A stretch of DNA of 5,325 bases from Thermoplasmata archaeon (GTDB lineage Archaea; Thermoplasmatota; Thermoplasmata; Thermoplasmatales; Thermoplasmataceae), in NCBI GenBank assembly GCA_021833045.1, contig JAKBGP010000158.1:1-5325 (forward strand), given 5' to 3'. The position numbers and the translations under genes were made by a program. Below, piece by piece: positions 1-5,325 of the stretch (positions are counted from its first letter, which is position 1; the number at the start of each line of letters is the position of its first letter). The notes below the pieces were generated by a model, which was given only the letters and a program-made list of their open reading frames with translations, was not told the origin of the DNA and did no database searches.

Positions 1-996
1 GTATCTCCTGATAACATATCTTTTACACCAAATAATGTAACTATAGAAGAATTAAAATTTGCAATTGATAAGAATATAACAATAAACTTTGATTCTCTAA
101 GTCAGTTCAGAATGGTGCTTGATCACTTACCAGAAATAGTGAGTTTTAGAATTAAAATTGATTATGGAAAGGGGGAATTTCCAGGCATAAAAACAGCAGG
201 TAAAGGGGCAAAATTTGGAGAAATTCCGGAGCTTGCATTACAGGGTTACAGGGAGGCAAAGGAAAAGGGATGCAGGAGGTTCGGAATCCACGTTATGGCT
301 GGATCAAACGTAAGAAACGCCGACCATTTTAAATTAGTTGCTCAAAAGATTCTGGAAGTTGTTAAAAATTTCGAGGAAGAGCTTGGTATTGAATTCGAAT
401 TTGTGGATATGGGAGGAGGATTTGGTGTACCATACAGACCTGAAGAGGATGAACTGGATGTTATGGACACAGCCAAAAACATAGCTGACGTATTCAAAGC
501 ATTTTACACAGAAAAAGGCCGGGAAATACCAAGGCTCGTGATTGAACCCGGTAGATACATAAGCTCCAACTCAGGATTGTTAGTGGGTAAAATTACAGAC
601 GTTAAAAGACAGGAGTCAAACTTCACGGGTACAGATATAGGGATGAACATACTTATGAGACCAGCTCTTTACGGAGCCTATCACCATATACTCATAGCAA
701 ACAGGATGAACGAAGAACGAAAATTTAAAACTGATGTAACAGGACAAATCTGCGAAAACACTGACAGGATCGGGAAGGATGTAATGCTGCAGGAGCCACA
801 AATAGGTGATATAGTTGCAGTCTTCAATTGTGGTGCATACACAATGTCTATGGCAAGCAACTATAACGGCAGGTTACTTCCAATGGAATTACTGATCAGT
901 GATGGGAAACTAATAACAATAAGGGAGAAGGATAATTTCCAGGACATTGTCAGGCACACAAAATTCTACGAGTCTGCTAAAACTTTAAAGGATTAA
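1..996 (+). CDS. lysA: Diaminopimelate decarboxylase, 3' part (5' end outside window)
   Basis: PLP-dependent, fold type III decarboxylase that converts meso-diaminopimelate to L-lysine in the cytoplasm, the last step of the DAP lysine pathway. The reading frame is open from base 1, so the ATG at 112 is internal and the gene begins upstream. The 331 visible residues include IHVMAGSN (96-103), where His-97 matches the family histidine and GSN replaces the common GSQ; the glycine-rich phosphate-binding loop DMGGGFG (136-142); EPGR (182-185); ICENTD (250-255), which matches the C-E-S/N-x-D motif supplying the active-site cysteine across the dimer; and GAY (278-280) followed by SMASNYN. CENTD plus EPGR favour DAP over ornithine or arginine decarboxylases of the same fold. 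The PLP lysine lies in the missing N-terminus, about 80 residues judging from a usual length near 400-420. It ends in TAA 34 bp from the convergent DUF218 gene. Confidence 0.93.
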   Translation, partial: VSPDNISFTPNNVTIEELKFAIDKNITINFDSLSQFRMVLDHLPEIVSFRIKIDYGKGEFPGIKTAGKGAKFGEIPELALQGYREAKEKGCRRFGIHVMAGSNVRNADHFKLVAQKILEVVKNFEEELGIEFEFVDMGGGFGVPYRPEEDELDVMDTAKNIADVFKAFYTEKGREIPRLVIEPGRYISSNSGLLVGKITDVKRQESNFTGTDIGMNILMRPALYGAYHHILIANRMNEERKFKTDVTGQICENTDRIGKDVMLQEPQIGDIVAVFNCGAYTMSMASNYNGRLLPMELLISDGKLITIREKDNFQDIVRHTKFYESAKTLKD

Positions 997-1030
997 GGTT
1001 ATGTTTAACTCTTAAAATTACAAACTTAAA

Positions 1031-1561
1031 CTAAAGATATTCCCTAAAAGTGTTTTCTATATATTCTGCTGATTTTCCCTTCATCTTTTCCAGAATAGAA
1101 GAATCTCTCTTCAGTTTATCAATCTCGCTTTCTCTTTCCTGAACATGACCAAAACAATATCCCTTTCCAATGTTTTCTGTTGAAAATATGCTCTTGAAAA
1201 TGAGCTCTGATCTATCCATGTGGTAGCACGAACTTACGATATGAATCATTTCGTACTCAATATTATTACTTTCAATAAGCAGTTTTGAAAAGAATGCATT
1301 GCCAATTGTGGTTTTGGCTTTTTCCTCTAAGAATATTCTCTCTCTTGGAATATTATATTTTAAAAGTTCCCTTAACATAAATTCGGCTTCTGATAAACCA
1401 CAACCATCTTCTGAGACTCCCCCTGATGGAATTATAACAGCTTTTTCTTTCAATGATCTGTAAAGATTAACCGTCTCCTTAACTCTTCCCTTAAGCTCCT
1501 CAGTAGGGGAGCATCCAGAGGACCTGCATCCTAATAAGATTACTACATTTGCAACATTCAT
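1031..1561 (-). CDS. DUF218 (YdcF/SanA/ElyC-like) family protein
   Basis: A 176-residue protein of the DUF218 family. Motifs in order: an N-terminal hydrophobic beta strand ending in a glycine (VVILLGC, 6-12), SPTEELKGRV (18-27), PSGGVS (45-50) leading into SEAEFM (57-62), LEEKAKTTIGNA (78-89; the family's E-x-x-S/A-x-T-T-x-x-N-A signature) and SSCYHMDRS (110-118; the S-x-Y-H-M-x-R signature). Together these form a Rossmann-like domain. Bacterial relatives are envelope-linked (SanA, ElyC) or bind S-adenosylmethionine (YdcF); no reaction is firmly known and none can be assigned here. Unlike ElyC and SanA there is no N-terminal membrane helix, so it should be cytoplasmic. It has five cysteines (12, 17, 54, 112, 136). 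ATG at 1561 is preceded by the purine run GAAGGGAAG, a weak ribosome site at best. It is convergent with lysA and divergent from the NlpC/P60 gene. Family call is firm, function unknown. Confidence 0.88.
   Translation of the reverse strand: MNVANVVILLGCRSSGCSPTEELKGRVKETVNLYRSLKEKAVIIPSGGVSEDGCGLSEAEFMLRELLKYNIPRERIFLEEKAKTTIGNAFFSKLLIESNNIEYEMIHIVSSCYHMDRSELIFKSIFSTENIGKGYCFGHVQERESEIDKLKRDSSILEKMKGKSAEYIENTFREYL
1050..1092 (+). terminator. Possible T-rich termination zone for lysA
   Basis: Just past the lysA stop the plus strand has three TTTT runs in a pyrimidine-rich stretch, inside the 3' end of the convergent DUF218 gene. Archaeal RNA polymerase commonly stops at U-rich tracts without a hairpin, and the 34-bp gap between the two convergent genes holds no better signal. 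This would make the two transcripts overlap at their 3' ends. It is weak evidence in A/T-rich DNA. Confidence 0.2.
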
Positions 1562-1581
1562 ATTCTTCCCTTCGTATTTTT

Positions 1582-1592
1582 TTATTAAATAA
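1582..1592 (-). promoter_or_regulatory. Candidate TATA box for the DUF218 gene
   Basis: Read on the minus strand this is TTATTTAATAA, about 21-31 bp upstream of the ATG at 1561, where an archaeal TATA box would sit for a leaderless or nearly leaderless transcript. A second candidate, GTATAATA on the minus strand (1603-1610), would give a leader of roughly 20 nt containing the purine run before the ATG. The choice between them cannot be settled by eye in such A/T-rich DNA. Confidence 0.35.
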
Positions 1593-1671
1593 TCTCCAAC
1601 AATATTATACCTTAGATTTAATCACATATTTTGTCTGTTTACACAAAAGCATAAAAGTTGTATTAAGCTTT

Positions 1672-1695
1672 GAGTGAACTTTAGAGTGAACTTTA
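1672..1695. repeat. Perfect tandem 12-bp direct repeat (two copies)
   Basis: GAGTGAACTTTA occurs at 1672-1683 and again immediately at 1684-1695 with no mismatch. It lies in the divergent intergenic region, about 96-119 bp upstream of the NlpC/P60 start and about 111-134 bp upstream of the DUF218 start. Head-to-tail identical 12-mers could be paired regulator sites on one helix face (12 bp is close to a helical turn) or a slippage duplication. No third copy was noticed by eye in the rest of the window. Confidence 0.85.
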
Positions 1696-1731
1696 CTAAC
1701 ATGAAATATAGTCTCCAAAGAACCAGATTTT

Positions 1732-1769
1732 TCATTATAAAGGTCAGATAGCAATAATAAGTTTCATAT
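1732..1769 (+). promoter_or_regulatory. Candidate promoter region of the NlpC/P60 gene
   Basis: Two TATA-like boxes precede the ATG at 1791. TCATTATAA (1732-1740) would start transcription near 1763 and leave a leader of about 28 nt. TTTCATAT (1762-1769) lies 22-29 bp before the ATG and would give a leaderless transcript. There is no convincing Shine-Dalgarno sequence; AAGGG (1774-1778) ends 12 nt before the ATG, which is rather far. The region is inferred from spacing and composition only. Confidence 0.4.
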
Positions 1770-1782
1770 CCCTAAGGGCTAT
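1766..1782. promoter_or_regulatory. Near-perfect inverted repeat at the NlpC/P60 promoter
   Basis: ATATCCCTAAGGGCTAT is symmetric around A1774: the arms ATA-t-CCCT and AGGG-c-TAT pair at seven of eight positions, the one break being T1769/C1779. It overlaps the downstream TATA-like box and ends 8 bp before the ATG at 1791, a position where a bound dimeric repressor would block TBP/TFB or the transcription start. The CCCT/AGGG core stands out as GC-rich in very A/T-rich DNA. The symmetry is visible; an operator role is inferred. Confidence 0.4.
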
Positions 1783-1790
1783 ATTGCAGA

Positions 1791-2480
1791 ATGTATCAGA
1801 TAAGAATAGGTGTAGGAGATTTAAGAAGTAAGGCGATGTTTGAATCTGAACGAGAAACTCAGGTTGTTTTTGGAGAGAAATTTGATCTTCTGGAAAGGGG
1901 AGATGCCTATTCGCTGATCCAATCTCAGGATCACGTTAAGGGATATATAAAAACAAATATAATTACAGAATACACAGATAAGTCATATAAATTAAGAAGA
2001 TTTCACAGTCATCCAGAAATCAAGCTCCCTTTTGGTTCTTACGTGAGTAAGGAAGAGGCTGAAAAATACAAAATTCCAGAAAATAAGCTTGTAAGCGTTT
2101 CAAACAACAACTTCTCTGTATGTGATCTTTCAATGGAATTTATAGGGGTACCATACCTGTGGGGAGGAACATCCGAATTTGGATATGACTGTTCGGGTTT
2201 TGTACAAAGGCTCTACAAATTCACAGGTGTACAGATTCCAAGAAACTCTGGTTCACAGAGAGATTTTACAGAGACTGTTGATAATTTTGACAGTGCTAAA
2301 CCAGGTGATCTGGTGTTTTTTAAGGGTCATGTAGGTCTCTACCTTGGTGATGGAAATATGATACACGCAAACGGAAATTCAGCAAGTGTATCGGTGAATA
2401 ATCTCTTTGATGGAAGCAAATACTCTAAGAATCTTCACGAAATATTTGAGAAAATAGGGCGTGTAACAAAAAGCCTTTAA
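1791..2480 (+). CDS. SH3b-NlpC/P60 peptidase, YkfC-like gamma-D-Glu-DAP endopeptidase
   Basis: A 229-residue papain-fold cysteine peptidase. Residues about 8-55 look like a bacterial SH3 domain (GDLRSKAMFES, then FGEKFDLLERGDAYSLIQ and GYIKT); residues about 60-108 could be a second, divergent SH3b. The NlpC/P60 domain spans about 111-227: PYLWGG (121-126), YDCSGF (132-137) with nucleophile Cys-134, PGDLVFF (171-177), GHVGLYLGDG (179-188) with His-180, and MIHANG (190-195) with His-192 as third polar residue. The complete triad predicts an active enzyme. The SH3b-NlpC order, YLWGG before DCSG and C-H-H triad resemble YkfC enzymes, which cut gamma-D-Glu from the L-diamino acid in murein peptides with a free N-terminal L-Ala; that specificity is inferred. 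No signal peptide or membrane helix, so probably cytoplasmic. An in-frame TAA at 1773 leaves ATG 1791 as the only upstream start. The NamZ-like gene follows 59 bp later. Confidence 0.9.
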   Translation: MYQIRIGVGDLRSKAMFESERETQVVFGEKFDLLERGDAYSLIQSQDHVKGYIKTNIITEYTDKSYKLRRFHSHPEIKLPFGSYVSKEEAEKYKIPENKLVSVSNNNFSVCDLSMEFIGVPYLWGGTSEFGYDCSGFVQRLYKFTGVQIPRNSGSQRDFTETVDNFDSAKPGDLVFFKGHVGLYLGDGNMIHANGNSASVSVNNLFDGSKYSKNLHEIFEKIGRVTKSL

Positions 2481-2481
2481 C

Positions 2482-2502
2482 TGGTTGATATACAATCAAC
2501 CA
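2482..2502. promoter_or_regulatory. Perfect 8-bp inverted repeat between the NlpC/P60 and NamZ-like genes
   Basis: TGGTTGAT (2482-2489) and ATCAACCA (2495-2502) are perfect reverse complements around a 5-nt spacer. It begins one base after the TAA of the NlpC/P60 gene and ends about 6 bp before the A/T-rich promoter box of the NamZ-like gene. No T-run follows, which argues against an intrinsic terminator. A dimeric regulator site upstream of the BRE/TATA, or an RNA hairpin protecting the 3' end of the upstream transcript, are the alternatives. Confidence 0.55.
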
Positions 2503-2507
2503 ATATT

Positions 2508-2519
2508 ATAATTTAAATT
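2508..2519 (+). promoter_or_regulatory. Candidate TATA box of the NamZ-like gene
   Basis: ATAATTTAAATT lies 21-32 bp before the ATG at 2540, the spacing expected of an archaeal TATA box driving a leaderless transcript. No ribosome-binding sequence precedes the ATG. If real, this gene can be transcribed independently of the NlpC/P60 gene 59 bp upstream. Confidence 0.45.
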
Positions 2520-2539
2520 CCCCGTACATATATGCAGCC

Positions 2540-3751
2540 ATGTTGATGGGGATTGATCAGTTAGGTTCCATAAAGACAGATTTTATAGAGAATAAGAGGG
2601 TAGGGTTGATAACAAACAACTGGGCCAGAAATCATGAAGGAATGTCATCTCTCGACGCAGTTAAACAAATTGGAGGTTACAGAAATCTAACCTTACTGAC
2701 CCCTGAGCATGGGTATTTTGGTGATTATCAGTCAGGAGAGACAGTTGAATCCTATTATGATAATGCACTTGGAGTCCAGGTTGAAAGTCTTTACAGAAAA
2801 CCTGACTCTAAAAAGAGTTCAGGTTCTCTAGATATAGATAGGGAAATGAGGGAAACAGATTCAATTAAAGATTCTTCCAAATTTATTTCCAGAGATGTTA
2901 TGGATCAGTTTGACACAATCATATTCGATCTTCAGGATGTGGGGTGCAGGATTTATACATATATTGCAACAATGATTTATGCAATGGAAGCAGTAGAAAG
3001 AACGAGCATAGATTTTGTAGTGCTTGACAGGCCAAACCCCTTAAGCGGAGAGAATCCTGACGGTCCACTGCTTCTTGATAATCTTCAATCGTTCATTGGT
3101 TCTCTGCCAATTCCAATTAAGCATTCTCTCACAATTGGGGAACTTGCAAATTTCTTCAACAGAAAAATATCCCAAGAAAATGTTAGACTTAAAATAGTAA
3201 AAATGAAGCAGTGGAAAAGGGATATGTGGTACGATCAGCTAGGAATACCATGGACCCTGCCATCTCCAAATATGCCAACGCTGCAGACTGCCATAGTTTA
3301 TCCAGGATGCGTTTTAATTGAGGGGACAAACATATCAGAGGGGAGGGGAACGACCAGACCTTTCGAGCTCATAGGTTCCCCATTGATGGATGCAAGAAAG
3401 GTAATTTCAGCTATTGAGAAGCAAAAACTTGCAGGAGTCGTTCTGAATGAGGTAAGATTCAAGCCCTATTTCTCCAAATACACAGGAGAAAAGTGCAATG
3501 GGATAATGATTAATGTGAGTAACAGAAATCTATTCAAGCCATTTGAATTTGTGATACATCTATTATCATCAATATACACATTCCACTCTGATAATATAGA
3601 ATTTTATGATCACTATTTTGATTCTGTTGCGGGTAATAAGGAAATAAGGAAAAGGATCATTTCAGGTGATAGTCCATTGGATATTATAGAAAGTTATCAG
3701 GGAGAATTGGAAAGATACAGGGAGGAGATAAAGGAAATAATGCTTTATTGA
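2540..3751 (+). CDS. DUF1343 / NamZ-like exo-beta-N-acetylmuramidase family protein
   Basis: A 403-residue, nearly full-family-length DUF1343 protein. Characterised members (NamZ of Bacillus subtilis, family GH171) release N-acetylmuramic acid from the non-reducing end of peptidoglycan chains. Hallmarks in order: GIDQL (4-8), RVGLITN (20-26), TPEHGYFGD (54-62), FDLQDVGCRIYTY (129-141), VLDRPNP (161-167), LTIGELA (197-203), PSPNMPT (241-247), EGTNISEGRGTT (261-272) and PFE (274-276). Glu-56 of PEHG and the EGTN/EGRGTT acids are the likely active-site residues, all kept. Bacterial members are often exported; this one starts straight into the domain with no signal peptide, so it appears cytoplasmic. 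Residues about 86-118, rich in Ser, Lys and Asp, look like an insertion relative to the family. ATG 2540 is the first start after an in-frame TGA at 2486; ATG 2546 (Met-3) is an alternative. Family call is firm; murein as substrate is inferred. Confidence 0.92.
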   Translation: MLMGIDQLGSIKTDFIENKRVGLITNNWARNHEGMSSLDAVKQIGGYRNLTLLTPEHGYFGDYQSGETVESYYDNALGVQVESLYRKPDSKKSSGSLDIDREMRETDSIKDSSKFISRDVMDQFDTIIFDLQDVGCRIYTYIATMIYAMEAVERTSIDFVVLDRPNPLSGENPDGPLLLDNLQSFIGSLPIPIKHSLTIGELANFFNRKISQENVRLKIVKMKQWKRDMWYDQLGIPWTLPSPNMPTLQTAIVYPGCVLIEGTNISEGRGTTRPFELIGSPLMDARKVISAIEKQKLAGVVLNEVRFKPYFSKYTGEKCNGIMINVSNRNLFKPFEFVIHLLSSIYTFHSDNIEFYDHYFDSVAGNKEIRKRIISGDSPLDIIESYQGELERYREEIKEIMLY

Positions 3752-3763
3752 GAAAAATGTCTG

Positions 3764-3772
3764 TTTTATATA
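3764..3772 (+). promoter_or_regulatory. TATA box of the CocE-like hydrolase gene
   Basis: TTTTATATA closely matches the archaeal TATA consensus and is the strongest promoter box in the window. It lies 30-38 bp before the ATG at 3802, which predicts a start near 3792-3797 and a leader of only 5-10 nt. It begins 13 bp after the TGA of the NamZ-like gene, so the hydrolase probably has its own promoter. Confidence 0.55.
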
Positions 3773-3801
3773 TGAAAATCAACTCATGATTGGTAAAATA
3801 T

Positions 3802-5325
3802 ATGATTATCTATGATGAAAGAACTAAAATGCCAGATGGGATCGAATTGTCATCAGATATCTATCTACCAGAGGGAAAGGGAAAGAGTACCGTAATACTT
3901 TTCAGAACTCCCTACGGTAAAAACTCAGATGAATTACTCAATACTGCAAGGCAATTCAGCAAAAGAGGTTTCGTATTTATTGCAAATGATGTGAGGGGAA
4001 GGGGAGAGTCCGATGGAAAATTTATACCATACTTTTCAGAAGCAGAGGATGGTTCAAGGCTCATTGAAATATTCGCGGGCAAACCATGGTCAAATGGGAA
4101 TGTAATCACATGGGGAGCATCCTATTCTGGGAGGATTCAGTGGCTGACTGCACTGAAGAAACCTGAGCATCTGAGGGGAATGATAAGTATTGTCCCACCA
4201 TCTGATCCATTTGTTGAAAATCCGTCAGTTTCGACTTCACCAATGAATCTTTCTTGGCTATTCTCTCTCAGGGGAAGAGGAATGCAGAACATCAACAGCG
4301 TAGACTGGGAAGAAGTGTATGGGAGTTTACCTCTGATTAATATGCCTGAAAAAATTGGAGTAGACATTCCTTTTTGGAAACAGTATTTCATAAACAGGCC
4401 GGAAAGCGATTTCTGGAAACCACTTTTTTATCAGGGAAAGATGAATAATATTAATCTCCCAGTGATGCACATTTCAGGATGGTATGATGATGAGCAGATA
4501 GGCACATTCATAAATTATGAGAATATGAGAAAATATTCAGAAAGTGATTTTTCAAGGAAGAACCAGAGTCTTATAGTGGGTCCGTGGGGACATTCAGTTA
4601 ACAAGGACATAAAAAACGATCATATTGACTTTGGAGACAACTCTAAGCTAGACCTGGTTGAAATAGAATCTCAGTGGATAAATACAATCCTTGAACATAG
4701 ATATGTGGATAATGACGAGAGGGTTATGGTTTTTGCAATGGGACCCAATAGATGGATAAAATCCAGCGACTGGCCTCTCAAAGGTTGCAAAAACATACAT
4801 ATGTATCTATCATCTGAAAAAAGTGCGGCAGGTATATCTGGAGATGGAAGACTGATTTTTGATAAACCGTCATATGGACTGAGAACCGATCAGTTCACAT
4901 ACGATCCCATGGATCCTGTACCATACCTATCTGGAGAGGGATTTGCTCAGATAGGAGGACCAGATGACTATTCAGAAATAGAAAAGAGAAAGGACATTCT
5001 TGTATATACTTCAGGGAAAATGGAAGAAGGATTAACAATTGCCGGAAAAATTACTGGAAGAATATTCATCTCTTCTGATTGTGAGGATACAGACTTTACA
5101 ATGAAAATACTTGATGTCCATCAGGATGGATATGCACAGAGACTTCAGGACGGTATAACAAGATTGAGGTACAGGAACGGTCCATTCCAGGAGGCTCCAT
5201 ATGAACCTGGAAAAATCATTCAGATAGAGATTGATATGTGGAGTATGCTCCATGAAATAAAGAAAGATCACAGATTAAGGATTGAAATATCTTCCAGTGC
5301 ATTTGCAAAGTACGCCAGAAACCAG
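3802..5325 (+). CDS. CocE/NonD family alpha/beta hydrolase, S15 peptidase-like (3' end outside window)
   Basis: The frame stays open for 508 codons to the window edge. The family includes X-Pro dipeptidyl-peptidases, cocaine esterase and glutaryl-7-ACA acylases, which hydrolyse ester or amide bonds. An N-terminal alpha/beta hydrolase domain shows TPYGK (36-40, oxyanion-hole Tyr-38), NDVRGRGESDG (62-72), the nucleophile elbow GASYSG (105-110, Ser-107), GWYDD (226-230, Asp-229) and GPWGH (260-264, His-264): a complete Ser-Asp-His triad. A helical cap fits about 135-215. From about residue 330 a beta-rich C-terminal jelly-roll-like domain follows; the final YARNQ resembles the family's F-x-R-N motif, so only some tens of residues are missing. 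No signal peptide. Start chosen because the in-frame ATG at 3757 runs into TGA at 3787; TTG 3790 is possible but less likely. Substrate cannot be read from sequence; a peptidase acting with the murein genes is only one option. Confidence 0.92.
   Translation, partial: MIIYDERTKMPDGIELSSDIYLPEGKGKSTVILFRTPYGKNSDELLNTARQFSKRGFVFIANDVRGRGESDGKFIPYFSEAEDGSRLIEIFAGKPWSNGNVITWGASYSGRIQWLTALKKPEHLRGMISIVPPSDPFVENPSVSTSPMNLSWLFSLRGRGMQNINSVDWEEVYGSLPLINMPEKIGVDIPFWKQYFINRPESDFWKPLFYQGKMNNINLPVMHISGWYDDEQIGTFINYENMRKYSESDFSRKNQSLIVGPWGHSVNKDIKNDHIDFGDNSKLDLVEIESQWINTILEHRYVDNDERVMVFAMGPNRWIKSSDWPLKGCKNIHMYLSSEKSAAGISGDGRLIFDKPSYGLRTDQFTYDPMDPVPYLSGEGFAQIGGPDDYSEIEKRKDILVYTSGKMEEGLTIAGKITGRIFISSDCEDTDFTMKILDVHQDGYAQRLQDGITRLRYRNGPFQEAPYEPGKIIQIEIDMWSMLHEIKKDHRLRIEISSSAFAKYARNQ

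Noticed and set aside
616..801. Minus-strand open frame of 61 codons
   Set aside because: It lies wholly inside lysA, has no recognisable motif, and is explained as an antisense shadow of a well-conserved gene.
1003..1031. GTTTAA ... TTAAAC inverted repeat between lysA and the DUF218 gene
   Set aside because: Only six A/T-rich pairs with a 17-nt spacer, easily expected by chance in this composition; not a convincing bidirectional terminator.
3757..3789. ATG at 3757 in the same frame as the CocE-like gene
   Set aside because: It reaches a TGA at 3787 after ten codons, so it cannot be the start of the hydrolase and is too short to be called a gene.
3778..3791. AATCA-N4-TGATT inverted repeat upstream of the CocE-like gene
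   Set aside because: Five-pair arms of low complexity. It shares AATCAAC with the palindrome at 2482-2502, but the match is too short to call a common operator.
3912..5271. Three minus-strand open frames (3912-4109, 4137-4391, 5032-5271)
   Set aside because: All are antisense to the CocE-like gene, whose frame carries a full catalytic triad and family motifs; none of the three shows a known domain or a credible start signal.

Overview
The window looks like an AT-rich archaeal chromosome segment, most plausibly from a thermoacidophilic Thermoplasmata-type lineage. This is an inference from three things: arginine is coded mostly by AGA/AGG, ATA is common for isoleucine, and the start codons lack clear Shine-Dalgarno sequences while carrying A/T-rich TATA-like boxes about 20-35 bp upstream, as expected for leaderless or short-leader archaeal transcripts. 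There is no rRNA, tRNA, CRISPR array, transposase or phage gene. The longest non-coding stretch is 229 bp (1562-1790).

Layout. 1-996 (+) is the 3' part of a diaminopimelate decarboxylase gene (lysA) cut by the window start. 1031-1561 (-) is a DUF218 (YdcF/SanA/ElyC-like) protein, convergent with lysA. 1562-1790 is a divergent intergenic region with a perfect tandem 12-bp repeat and a near-perfect inverted repeat. 1791-2480 (+) is an SH3b plus NlpC/P60 cysteine peptidase resembling YkfC-type gamma-D-glutamyl-L-diamino-acid endopeptidases. 2540-3751 (+) is a DUF1343/NamZ-like protein (exo-beta-N-acetylmuramidase family). 3802-5325 (+) is a CocE/NonD-type alpha/beta hydrolase (S15 peptidase-like) cut by the window end. 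Each of the three rightward genes after 1790 has its own TATA-like box, so they may be a set of separately started genes rather than a single operon.

How they may work together. Two neighbouring genes belong to families whose characterised members take apart bacterial peptidoglycan: NamZ removes terminal N-acetylmuramic acid and YkfC-like NlpC/P60 enzymes cut the D-Glu-diaminopimelate bond of the stem peptide. The nearby LysA turns diaminopimelate into lysine. None of the visible N-termini carries a signal peptide or membrane helix, so the proteins appear cytoplasmic. The main hypothesis is therefore a muropeptide salvage locus, probably acquired from bacteria, in an archaeon that would itself have no murein wall. 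Family assignments are firm. The pathway link, the organism assignment and the roles of the DUF218 and CocE-like proteins are inference.
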